From RHKX01 sp035759925 (GTDB lineage: Bacteria; Actinomycetota; Thermoleophilia; Solirubrobacterales; 70-9), in NCBI GenBank assembly GCA_035759925.1, contig DASTTY010000016.1:11048-75047 (forward strand): 64,000 nt of DNA. Direction: 5' to 3'. The notes under the pieces are model-generated. The model saw only the letters and a program-made list of their open reading frames with translations, was not told the origin of the DNA and ran no database searches. Made by a program: the position numbers and the translations under genes. Within the stretch, counting starts at the first letter, position 1; every line of letters starts with the position of its first letter. Below, in pieces: positions 51,107 to 59,349 of the stretch.

Positions 51107-53006
51107 GGTCGCGATGCTAGCGCTCGCCTTCGTCGGGCTTCTGCCCGCTGCGGCGCCCGCCGCGGCCGCCGAGCCGCGGATCACGGTGGCGATGCTGCCC
51201 CCGGGCACCGATGTCGACGAGATCGCTGCGGCCGTGCCGGGAATCGCGCCGGGCGTGATGAGCGCCGGGCTCGGCCGGGTTCCCGCCGGTCAGACCTATC
51301 TCGACATCGGCCAGGGCAACCGCATCTTCACGTCGCTCTACCCGGAGCCGCTGCCGCCGCTCTACGTCACCGGCAACCGCGTCCCCGCCGACCTCTGGGA
51401 GCGGGTCGTCGTCCGCGCCGACGGGGCGCCGGCGGACATCGAGCCGGGCCTGCTGGCGACGACGCTGGAGGAGGCCGGGATCGCGATCGCCGCCCGGCCG
51501 CTCGCCGGCTCGCCGGCGTTGATGGCCGCCGACCGCCACGGGCTGATCGAGCGCACCGACTCGTGCCGGCCGGGAATCTGCCGGGGCGTCACGATCCTCG
51601 CCGCCGGGACGGATGCGCTGCGGCGACTGGCCGACCGGCTCCGTCCCGGATCCGGGGACCTCCTGATCGCGATCGAGCGCCCGCCTCCGGAACGCGAGCT
51701 GCTCGCGGTCGGGATCGCCGGCGAGGGCTTCGACGGCAGGACGCTCACGTCCGACTCGACCCGGATGGACGGCTATGTCCTCGCCACCGACCTGCTACCG
51801 ACGATCCTCGACCGCTACGGGATCGCCGTCCCCGGCGAAGCCGACGGCCAGCCGATCACCGCGACGGCCGACGCCGCCGATGTCGCATCGATCGCCGAGC
51901 GCGAGGCGCGGCTCGGGGAGGTTTCGAGCAGGCGCTGGGAGGTTCTCGCGGTCAACTTCGTGATCTGGGTCGGGGCGCTGCTCGTGCTGACGCTCATCGA
52001 CCGCCGCCTCGCCGGCCCGCTGTTCGGCGTCCTTGCGACGGCGATGGCGATCGTTCCGGCGATCCTCCTGCTCGCCGCCGCGGTGACGCCGAGCGAGCTC
52101 GTCGAGCGGCTGATGGTCGGAGCGGGTGCGCCGCTTCTCGCCGGACTCGGGATCGCGGCGCTGTGGCCGCGGATCGGCAACCGCGCCCCGCACGGCGCCT
52201 TCGCGGCCGCCGCAGCGATCTCGATCGTCGCCACCGCGATCGACGTCGTGATCGGCTCGCCGCTGACGGCGCTGTCGCTGCTCGGGCCGAACCCGGCCCT
52301 CGGGGTCCGCTTCTTCGGGATCGGCAACGAGCTCGAGGCCGCGGTCGGCGCGATGCTCCTCCTCGCCGTCGGCGCAGCGGTCACGGCGCTCGGACCGCGC
52401 GACCCCCGACGTGCGGTCGCGATCGCAGTGGCGGCGGTCACCGTCGTCGCGGTGCTCGCCTTCGCGCCGGGCCGCTTCGGAGCCGATGTCGGCGCCGCGA
52501 TCACGTTCCCGGCCGGCGCTGCGGCGACGATCGTCGTCGCCCTCCGGCTCGGGGCGCGTAAGGCGGCGCTGGTGATCGCGGCCCCGATCGTCGCCCTCGC
52601 AGCACTCGTCGTCTTCGACATCGTGATCCCCGGCGACTCACACCTGACCCGCTCGGTGCTGGCGGCGGGCGGCCTCGACGACCTCGGTGACGTCTTCGAC
52701 CGCAGGATCACCCTGGCGGCGCGGAGCTTCCCGCGCTACCTCGGCTCGCCGTTCTTCATCGCCGCCCTCGCCGCGATCGCGATCGCGATCGTCTTCCGGC
52801 GCCAGGTGATCTCGTGGTTCGCGGGCCGCCCGGCCGCGCTGGCCGGGACGGCCGGGGCCGTCACCGCCACGATCGTCGGCACGCTCGCCAACGATTCGGC
52901 GGCGCTGCTGCTGATGATCGGCACCGGCTACGTCGCCGCCTACTGCGGGCTGACCTGGGGCAGCCGCCGGGCTCAGCGACCGGCGAGTGACCGCGACAGC
53001 GGTTAA
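51105..53006 (+). CDS. Large membrane protein with exported N-terminal domain, function unknown
   Basis: 633 aa from the ATG at 51105. An N-terminal signal (LALAFVGLLPAAAPAAAA) is followed by an extracytoplasmic domain of about 260 residues ending in TLTSDSTRMDGYVLATDLLPTILD. This stretch resembles part of alkaline-phosphatase/sulfatase-like folds seen in actinobacterial membrane proteins. About ten transmembrane helices complete the protein. No catalytic set is certain. It precedes the glycosyltransferase fusion by 15 bp, so a role in envelope glycolipid export or assembly is possible. ATG 51114 or TTG 51069 are alternative starts. Confidence 0.75.
   Translation: MVAMLALAFVGLLPAAAPAAAAEPRITVAMLPPGTDVDEIAAAVPGIAPGVMSAGLGRVPAGQTYLDIGQGNRIFTSLYPEPLPPLYVTGNRVPADLWERVVVRADGAPADIEPGLLATTLEEAGIAIAARPLAGSPALMAADRHGLIERTDSCRPGICRGVTILAAGTDALRRLADRLRPGSGDLLIAIERPPPERELLAVGIAGEGFDGRTLTSDSTRMDGYVLATDLLPTILDRYGIAVPGEADGQPITATADAADVASIAEREARLGEVSSRRWEVLAVNFVIWVGALLVLTLIDRRLAGPLFGVLATAMAIVPAILLLAAAVTPSELVERLMVGAGAPLLAGLGIAALWPRIGNRAPHGAFAAAAAISIVATAIDVVIGSPLTALSLLGPNPALGVRFFGIGNELEAAVGAMLLLAVGAAVTALGPRDPRRAVAIAVAAVTVVAVLAFAPGRFGADVGAAITFPAGAAATIVVALRLGARKAALVIAAPIVALAALVVFDIVIPGDSHLTRSVLAAGGLDDLGDVFDRRITLAARSFPRYLGSPFFIAALAAIAIAIVFRRQVISWFAGRPAALAGTAGAVTATIVGTLANDSAALLLMIGTGYVAAYCGLTWGSRRAQRPASDRDSG
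51114..51119 (-). promoter_or_regulatory. TAGCAT -10 box of hemQ, inside the divergent gene
   Basis: Minus-strand TAGCAT ends 7 nt before the hemQ ATG (51106). It lies within the first codons of the plus-strand membrane protein gene. Confidence 0.45.
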
Positions 53007-53009
53007 CCT
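53004..53009 (+). promoter_or_regulatory. TAACCT box before the glycosyltransferase fusion
   Basis: TAACCT overlaps the upstream stop codon and ends 12 nt before the ATG at 53022. It could be an internal promoter. Confidence 0.35.
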
Positions 53010-53021
53010 CCTCCTGACAAG

Positions 53022-55340
53022 ATGCGAATCGCCCTCGTGACTCCCTACTCGTGGACGTACGAGGGGGGCGTCAACCGGCATACCCAAGCGCTCGCCGAGC
53101 ATCTGATCGGGAGGGGAAACGAAGTAAGGGTCCTCTCGCCTTGGGACCCGCCGGACCGCCTCAGTCGTACGCTCCACCGCGGCGCCGCCCCGCGCGTCCG
53201 CCCGATGCCGGATTACCTGATCGCACTCGGGCGCACGGTCGGGTTCGCGGCCAACGGCGCCGTCTCCAACCTCTCGGCGTTCCCGGACGCGATCGCGCGG
53301 ATGCGCCGCGAGCTCCGCGACGGACACTTCGACGTCGTCCATGTCCAGGAGCCTCCCGCCCCGACCCTCGGCTGGGACGCGACCGGCTTCCCGGGCGCCC
53401 CGGTCGTCGGCACCTTCCACGCCTACGGGCCGAAGGCGATCCCCCAGCGGATCGCGGTCGCCCTCGGCGCCCGCCGCAGGTTCAACCAGCTCAGCGCCCG
53501 GATCGCGGTCTCCGAGGCCGCCGAATGGACGGGCCGCCGCTGGTACGGCGGCAACTACGAGATCATCCCCAACGGGGTCGACATCGAGCTCTCCGCCGAA
53601 GGTGAGGTCGATGGCGTCGACACCGCGGAGCTGCGGCTCCTATTCGTCGGCCGGGCCGAGGAGCGGAAGGGCCTGCCGGTCCTGCTGCGCGCCTTCGAGG
53701 CACTGGTCGAGCACGTCCCCGCCCGGCTCGTCGTCGTCGGCACCGCTCCCGAGGACGTCGCCCGAAACCTCGCCGACCCCGAGGCGCTCGCCCACATCGA
53801 CGCGCTCGGCGGCGTCTCCCGCGACCGCCTCTGGGAGGAGCTCGCCGCCGCCGACGTGCTCTGCGCGCCGTCGCTCTCCGGCGAGAGCTTCGGGATGGTC
53901 CTGACCGAGGCCTTCGCCTCCGGGACGCCGGTCGTCGCCTCCGAGATCGCGGGCTACTCCGACGTCGTCGAGCACGGCGTCGACGGTGTCCTGATCCCGC
54001 CCGGCGATCCCCAGCGCCTCGCCGAGGAGCTGCTCCGCCTCCACGTCGAGCCGCACCGGCGCGCCGCGATGGGCGCGGCCGCTCGGGAGAGCGCCGAGCG
54101 ATTCGCCTGGCCGCGGATCGCCGCCCGGGTCGAACGCGTCTACGAGCGGGCGATCGACGTCCCGCAGCCGGTCGACCGGCTGACCCGGGTCGCCCAGCGC
54201 TACGGCTTCGCCCCCGCCGACGGGCTGCCGCGGGTGCCGGCGATGCGCATCCCCTCGCCGGAGCCGATCCCGGTCGACACGACCTCGCGCCGCCGCCGGA
54301 TCGCTCGCCGGATCGGCGTCGGCGCCGGAGCCGCGGTCGGCATCGTGCTGACGTTCCTGGCGGCGCGGCGGATCGGCTTCGACTCGGTCGTCGAGAGCGC
54401 CGTCCGGTCCGACTTCGCCTGGGTGCTGATCGCGACGGCCTTCATGTGCCTGTCGATGTTCTTCCGCGCCGGCGCCTGGTTCCAGGCGGCCCGCGCGGCG
54501 CTCCCGGTCGCGACGCTGCGCCGCCGTGACTTCACCTCGGCGACGATGATCGGGGTGCTGATGTCGGCGACGCTGCCGGCCCGCGTCGGCGAGCCGGCGA
54601 GGGCGATGATCATCGCCCGCCGGATCGGCCGGTTCCGCGAGACGTTCCCGATCCTGCTCGGCACCCTGGTCACGCAGACCGTCTTCAACATCATCGCCCT
54701 GATCCTGCTCGGCGTCGTCATCGTCAGCTCGACCGACCTGTTCCACCGGACCTCCGAGCACCTGTTCCTCGTCAGCCTCGCGCCGGCGATCCTGCTCATC
54801 GCTGTCGTCGCCGCGCCGGCGCTGGTCCGCCGCAACGGCACCGGACGGGTCGCTCGCCTCACCGCGATGCTGCGCGATGCGCTCGTCCGCGTCCGCACCG
54901 GCCTCGCCGTCTTCCGCGATCCGCGCCGGGCGCCGCTGGCCGCGACGATGCAGCTCTTCGCCTGGGCTATTCAGGTCGCCGCCTGTTACGCGCTCGCGGT
55001 CGCGATGGGCCTCGACGGTGCGATCGGGGTCGGCGGCGCCGCCGCGGTCCTGTTCGCCGTCAACGTCACCGCGGTCGTCCCGGCGACGCCGTCGAACATC
55101 GGCGTCTTCCAGCTCGCCGTGATCAGCGTCCTCGCAACCGGCTACGGCGTCGCCGCCGCCGACGCGCTCGCCTACGGCGTGATCCTCCAGGCCGTCGAGA
55201 TCGCAACCGCCGTCGCGCTCGGCGTCCCGGCCCTCGTCCGCGAAGGGATGAGCTGGTCCGACGTCCGGCTGCGGGCGATCAGCGCCGCGCCGGTCCGCCT
55301 CCGCCCGATCACCGAGTCGGACGAGCGGATCCGCACGTAG
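53022..55340 (+). CDS. Glycosyltransferase family 4 fused to an LPG-synthase/flippase-like membrane domain
   Basis: 772 aa. Residues 1-390 are a GT-B glycosyltransferase close to PimA-like phosphatidylinositol mannosyltransferases (YEGGVNRHTQALAEHL, IIPNGVDIE, LLFVGRAEERKGLPVLL, SGESFGMVLTEAFASGTPVVAS). After a linker, residues 430-755 hold seven to eight transmembrane helices of the lysylphosphatidylglycerol-synthase TM type (LPARVGEPARAMIIAR, VVPATPSNIGVFQLAVISV). It probably glycosylates a lipid at the inner face and may also help move it across the membrane, but coupling of the two activities is inference. Confidence 0.87.
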   Translation: MRIALVTPYSWTYEGGVNRHTQALAEHLIGRGNEVRVLSPWDPPDRLSRTLHRGAAPRVRPMPDYLIALGRTVGFAANGAVSNLSAFPDAIARMRRELRDGHFDVVHVQEPPAPTLGWDATGFPGAPVVGTFHAYGPKAIPQRIAVALGARRRFNQLSARIAVSEAAEWTGRRWYGGNYEIIPNGVDIELSAEGEVDGVDTAELRLLFVGRAEERKGLPVLLRAFEALVEHVPARLVVVGTAPEDVARNLADPEALAHIDALGGVSRDRLWEELAAADVLCAPSLSGESFGMVLTEAFASGTPVVASEIAGYSDVVEHGVDGVLIPPGDPQRLAEELLRLHVEPHRRAAMGAAARESAERFAWPRIAARVERVYERAIDVPQPVDRLTRVAQRYGFAPADGLPRVPAMRIPSPEPIPVDTTSRRRRIARRIGVGAGAAVGIVLTFLAARRIGFDSVVESAVRSDFAWVLIATAFMCLSMFFRAGAWFQAARAALPVATLRRRDFTSATMIGVLMSATLPARVGEPARAMIIARRIGRFRETFPILLGTLVTQTVFNIIALILLGVVIVSSTDLFHRTSEHLFLVSLAPAILLIAVVAAPALVRRNGTGRVARLTAMLRDALVRVRTGLAVFRDPRRAPLAATMQLFAWAIQVAACYALAVAMGLDGAIGVGGAAAVLFAVNVTAVVPATPSNIGVFQLAVISVLATGYGVAAADALAYGVILQAVEIATAVALGVPALVREGMSWSDVRLRAISAAPVRLRPITESDERIRT

Positions 55341-55527
55341 ATGATCGATCCCGAACCCCCACGCACCCGGATGAACCACCGGACGCTGGGCAGCTCTTCG
55401 TCCTCGTCGGCTCACGGCCTTCCAGGCCGCTTCGCCTCCTGCGTCCTCGATCTGCTTGGTCCGGTGGTTCCCCGCGAACGCGCGGATTCGGAATCAACCA
55501 TCTAGGGCCGGGAGTGGGCACCGTCGC
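55341..55527. other. Intergenic region with a perfect 11-bp inverted repeat
   Basis: AACCACCGGAC (55374-55384) and GTCCGGTGGTT (55459-55469) can close a 96-nt structure that also contains the hairpin CGGCCT-TCC-AGGCCG. No protein-coding frame is convincing. It could be the terminator of the glycosyltransferase gene or part of an uncharacterised RNA ahead of the riboswitch. Confidence 0.4.
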
Positions 55528-55533
55528 TATCCT
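55528..55533 (+). promoter_or_regulatory. TATCCT -10 box of metH
   Basis: TATCCT lies about 8 nt before the expected 5' end of the SAM riboswitch. Confidence 0.5.
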
Positions 55534-55539
55534 TGATCA

Positions 55540-55640
55540 CTCGACCATCAAGAGCGGCTGAGGGACCCGGACCTCGGAAGCCGCCGCAACCGGCGTCGCC
55601 AGGGGATCGGCGGGGCACGGTGCGACAGCCGGGATCGATG
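55540..55640 (+). ncRNA. SAM-I (S-box) riboswitch in the metH leader
   Basis: ATCAAGAGCGGCTGAGGGAC (from 55547) followed by GGAAGCCGCCGCAACC matches the conserved SAM-I core (AUCAAGAG-GGNGGAGGGA ... GAAGCCCGGCAACC). The downstream CACGGTGC and closing GGATCGA complete P3/P4 and P1. SAM binding should lower metH expression. It lies directly between the TATCCT promoter and the methionine synthase start. Boundaries are approximate. Confidence 0.88.
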
Positions 55641-55651
55641 GAGGTACCTCC
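55640..55651 (+). promoter_or_regulatory. Self-complementary ribosome-binding site of metH
   Basis: GGAGGTACCTCC is a perfect palindrome containing the Shine-Dalgarno, 3 nt before the ATG. GGAG can pair with CTCC across a GTAC loop and hide the site. It abuts the riboswitch 3' end, suggesting that SAM controls translation initiation. Confidence 0.55.
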
Positions 55652-55654
55652 CGA

Positions 55655-58600
55655 ATGAGCCAACCGGAACGCGACATCCTCGCCGCCGCGCGTGAGCGGA
55701 TCATCGTCTACGACGGCGGCATGGGGGCGACGCTGGAGCGCTTCGACCTCTCCAGCGAGGACTACGGTGGGCTGCAGGGCAAGTGCCACGAGGCGCTCGT
55801 GCTCCATCGACCCGACGTGATCGCCGGGGTCCACGAGGCGATGCTCGACGCCGGCGCCGAGGTCGTCGAAACCGACTCCTTCCAGGGCTCGCGCCTGAAG
55901 CTGGACGAGTGGGGGCTCGGCGAGCGGACCGTCGAGATCAATCGCCGTGCCGCCGAGATCGCCCGCGAGGCGGCCGGGCCGGAGCGGTTCGTCGCCGGCT
56001 CGATCGGCCCGACCGGGTTCCTGCCGGCCAGCGACGACCCGACGCTCGGCGACATCACGTTCGCGCGGCTCGCCGAGGTCTTCGACGAGCAGGCGGGGGC
56101 GCTCGTCGATGGCGGTGCCGATCTGATCATCATCGAGACGGCCCAGGACATCCTCGAGGTGCGGGCGGCGATCGTCGGCGCCCGGACGGCGTTCGAGCGG
56201 GTCGGCCGCACGGTGCCGATCCAGGTCTCGGTCTCGTTGCTCCCGAACGGCGGCAAGATGCTGCTCGGCACCGACATCCAGGCGGTGCTCACGATCCTCG
56301 AGGGGATGCGGGTCGACATCGTCGGGCTCAACTGCTCGACCGGGCCCGAGGACATGCGGGACGCGATCCGCTATCTCGGCGAGGCTTCGCCGCTGCCGGT
56401 TCACTGCATCCCGAACGCCGGCCTGCCGATTCAGGGCCCCGACGGCGAGACGATCTTCCCGGAGACGCCCGAGCAGATCGCGAAGGTGCTCGGCGAGTTC
56501 GTCGAGCGCCACGGCGTCGGGCTGGTCGGCGGCTGCTGCGGGACGACCCCGGATCACATCGCGGCGATCGCCGAGCGCGTCCGCGGCATCGAGCCGGGCC
56601 CGCGGCCGGAGCCGGGCCCGCCGCGGGTCGCGAGCATGATGACCGCCGCCGACCTCGTCCAGGAGCCGGCGCCGACGCTGATCGGCGAGCGGGTCAACTC
56701 GCAGGGTTCGCGGAAGGCCAAGGAGCTGCTGCTCGCCGACGACTACGAGGGCCTCGTCCAGGTCGCCGAGGACCAGGTCGAGGGCGGCGCCCACGTCCTC
56801 GACGTCTGCGTCGCGCTGACCGAGCGCCAGGACGAGGACGTGCAGATGAGCGAGACCGTGAGCCGGATCTCGCTCAGCCAGCCTGCTCCGATCCAGGTCG
56901 ACTCGACCGAGCCGGAGGTGATCGAGGCCGCGCTCGAGCGGATCCCCGGCCGGGCGATCGTCAACTCGGTCAACCTCGAGGCCGGTCGCGACAAGCTCGA
57001 CCGGGTCGTCCCGCTGGCGATCCGCCACGGCGCAGCGCTGATCGCGCTGACGATCGACCAGCAGGGAATGGCGAAGACGGCGGAACGCAAGCTCGAGGTC
57101 GCCCGCGAGATCACCCGTCTCGCCTGCGAGGAGCACGGCCTCGACCCGGAGCTGTTGATCTTCGACGCGCTGACCTTCACGCTGACGACCGGCGACGAGG
57201 AGTGGCGGCCGTCGGCGGTCGAGACGATCGAAGGGATCCGGCGGATCAAGGCGGAGCTGCCCGGCGTGAAGACCTCGCTCGGCGTCTCGAACGTCTCGTT
57301 CGGGATCTCGCCGGCCGCGCGGGCGGTGCTGAACTCGACGTTCCTGCACCACTGCGTCGCCGCCGGGCTCGACCTCGCGATGGTCAACCCGAACCACATC
57401 ACCCCGTACGGCGAGATCCCCGAGCAGGAGCGGGCGTTGGCCGACGACCTCGTCTTCAACCGCTCCGACGACGCCCTCGAGCGCTTCATCGCCCACTTCG
57501 AGAGCAAGGATCCGGAGGAGGAAGCCGCCGAGGCCGGCGATCCGACCGAGGGCATGGAGCCCGAGGAGGCGCTCCACTACCAGATCCTCCGCCGCAAGAA
57601 GGAGGGCGTCGAGGAGTGGATCGACCGCTCGGTCGAGAAGATCGGCGCCGTCCCGACCCTGAACACCGTCCTGCTGCCGGCGATGAAGGAGGTCGGCGAC
57701 AAGTTCGGCGCCGGCGAGCTGATCCTGCCCTTCGTGCTCCAGTCGGCCGAGGTCATGAAGCGCGCCGTCGCGCAGCTCGAGAACTATCTCGACCGGATCG
57801 AGGGGCACACGAAGGGCACGGTCGTGATCGCGACCGTGTTCGGCGACGTCCACGACATCGGCAAGTCGCTCGTCAACACGATCCTGACCAACAACGGCTA
57901 CACGGTCGTCGACCTCGGCAAGCAGGTCCCGATCGAGCAGATCATCGATGCCGCCGTCGACCACGAGGCCGACGCCATCGGGCTCTCGGCGCTGCTCGTC
58001 TCGACCTCGAAGCAGATGCCCGCCTGCATCCAGGAGCTCCATCAGCGCGGGCTCGACTTCCCGGTCCTGATCGGCGGCGCCGCGATCAACCGCGATTTCG
58101 GCCGCCGGGCGCTCTATCCCCACGGCCGCGAGTCGGACGAGATCTACGAGCCCGGGGTCTTCTACTGCAAGGACGCCTTCGTCGGTCTCGACACGGTCGA
58201 TTCTCTGATCGACGACGAGGCGCGCGAAGCGCTGGTCGTGAAGTTCCGCGACGAGGCGAAGGCGCTCCGGGAGAAGCCCGTCGTCGAGGACGACAGCCCG
58301 CCGACGACCGACGAATCGGTCCGCTCGGCGGTCTCGACGACGACACCGATTCCCGCCGTCGAGCGCTTCGGCGTCCGCGACGTCGATGTCGACCTCGCCG
58401 AGGTCTTCCCCTACCTCGACCGGCACGTCCTCTTCAAGCTCCACTGGGGTGGCCGCGGGGTCAAGGGCGAGGCGTGGCGGAAGATCGTCGAGGGCGACGG
58501 CGAGGAGGAGGGGTTCAGCGCCCGCCTCGAGCGGATGTGGGCCGAGCAGGACTACCTCCACCCGAAGGCGCGGATCGGATTCTTCCCGGCCAACGCCGAC

Positions 58601-59251
58601 GGCAACGAGTTGGTCGTCTTCGACCCCGAGGACCCCGACCGCGAGCTCGAGCGGCTCGTCTTCCCGCGCCAGCCCAAGCACGACCGGATCTGCCTCAGCG
58701 ACTTCTTCCGGCCGATCGACTCCGGCGAGCGCGACGTCGTCGTGCTGCAGGGGGTCACGGCCGGCTCCGAGGTGACCGAGCGGATCGAGCAGCTCGAGCG
58801 CGACGGCGAGTTCGCCGAGCAGCTCTTCGTGCACGGTCTCGGCGTCCAGTCCGCCGAGGGGATGGCAGAGTGGCTGCACGCGCGGGCCCGCGCCGAGCTC
58901 GGGATCGAACCGGCCCAGGGGCGCCGCTACTCGTGGGGCTACCCGGCCTGCCCGGAGCAGTCCGAGCACGAGAAGGTCTGGCGCCTGCTCGGGCTCGAGG
59001 AGATCGGGATGAAGCTGTCGACCGGCTGGGCCGTGGAGCCCGAGCAGTCGACGGTGGCGATCATCGCCCACCACCCGCAGGCCGTCTACTTCGGCATGAA
59101 GTCCGGCTTCGTGCCCGACGAGCCGAAGCCCGACGAGCTGATCGCGGGAACCGAGCGCGGCGGCGAGCTGCCGCCCGACGGCGACCTCGGAAACGACGGG
59201 ACGATCGACTCCGAGGTCGACGAGCCGGCCGCCGACGCCGCCTCCGCCTGA
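55655..59251 (+). CDS. metH: Cobalamin-dependent methionine synthase
   Basis: 1198 aa, full length. Homocysteine-binding domain with zinc ligands C227, C294 and C295 (LNCSTGP, GGCCGTT); pterin-binding domain (about 340-610, INSVNLEAG); B12 cap and cobalamin domain with the cobalt-ligand motif DVHDIGKS (H733); C-terminal reactivation domain (about 880-1150) including YSWGYPACPEQSEH. It methylates homocysteine using methyl-tetrahydrofolate. Control by the SAM riboswitch directly upstream fits. An acidic tail follows the reactivation domain. Confidence 0.97.
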   Translation: MSQPERDILAAARERIIVYDGGMGATLERFDLSSEDYGGLQGKCHEALVLHRPDVIAGVHEAMLDAGAEVVETDSFQGSRLKLDEWGLGERTVEINRRAAEIAREAAGPERFVAGSIGPTGFLPASDDPTLGDITFARLAEVFDEQAGALVDGGADLIIIETAQDILEVRAAIVGARTAFERVGRTVPIQVSVSLLPNGGKMLLGTDIQAVLTILEGMRVDIVGLNCSTGPEDMRDAIRYLGEASPLPVHCIPNAGLPIQGPDGETIFPETPEQIAKVLGEFVERHGVGLVGGCCGTTPDHIAAIAERVRGIEPGPRPEPGPPRVASMMTAADLVQEPAPTLIGERVNSQGSRKAKELLLADDYEGLVQVAEDQVEGGAHVLDVCVALTERQDEDVQMSETVSRISLSQPAPIQVDSTEPEVIEAALERIPGRAIVNSVNLEAGRDKLDRVVPLAIRHGAALIALTIDQQGMAKTAERKLEVAREITRLACEEHGLDPELLIFDALTFTLTTGDEEWRPSAVETIEGIRRIKAELPGVKTSLGVSNVSFGISPAARAVLNSTFLHHCVAAGLDLAMVNPNHITPYGEIPEQERALADDLVFNRSDDALERFIAHFESKDPEEEAAEAGDPTEGMEPEEALHYQILRRKKEGVEEWIDRSVEKIGAVPTLNTVLLPAMKEVGDKFGAGELILPFVLQSAEVMKRAVAQLENYLDRIEGHTKGTVVIATVFGDVHDIGKSLVNTILTNNGYTVVDLGKQVPIEQIIDAAVDHEADAIGLSALLVSTSKQMPACIQELHQRGLDFPVLIGGAAINRDFGRRALYPHGRESDEIYEPGVFYCKDAFVGLDTVDSLIDDEAREALVVKFRDEAKALREKPVVEDDSPPTTDESVRSAVSTTTPIPAVERFGVRDVDVDLAEVFPYLDRHVLFKLHWGGRGVKGEAWRKIVEGDGEEEGFSARLERMWAEQDYLHPKARIGFFPANADGNELVVFDPEDPDRELERLVFPRQPKHDRICLSDFFRPIDSGERDVVVLQGVTAGSEVTERIEQLERDGEFAEQLFVHGLGVQSAEGMAEWLHARARAELGIEPAQGRRYSWGYPACPEQSEHEKVWRLLGLEEIGMKLSTGWAVEPEQSTVAIIAHHPQAVYFGMKSGFVPDEPKPDELIAGTERGGELPPDGDLGNDGTIDSEVDEPAADAASA

Positions 59252-59269
59252 GCTGCCGTCGAGTTGCGC

Positions 59270-59320
59270 GGACGTGGGTCGAGCAGATCACCTATAGCAG
59301 CGCCTCAGCGACCCACGTCC
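59270..59320. terminator. Hairpin between convergent metH and hydrolase genes
   Basis: GGACGTGGGTCG (59270-59281) and CGACCCACGTCC (59309-59320) pair perfectly over 12 bp with a 27-nt loop. Both flanking genes converge on it, so it can stop transcription in both directions. Confidence 0.6.
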
Positions 59321-59349
59321 ACGGAGCGAGATCAGTCCCGGTGCTCTCC

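Noticed and set aside
52771..52792. Run of repeated GCGATC units
   Set aside because: It encodes an Ala/Ile transmembrane helix in the membrane protein; the repeat is explained by codon choice.
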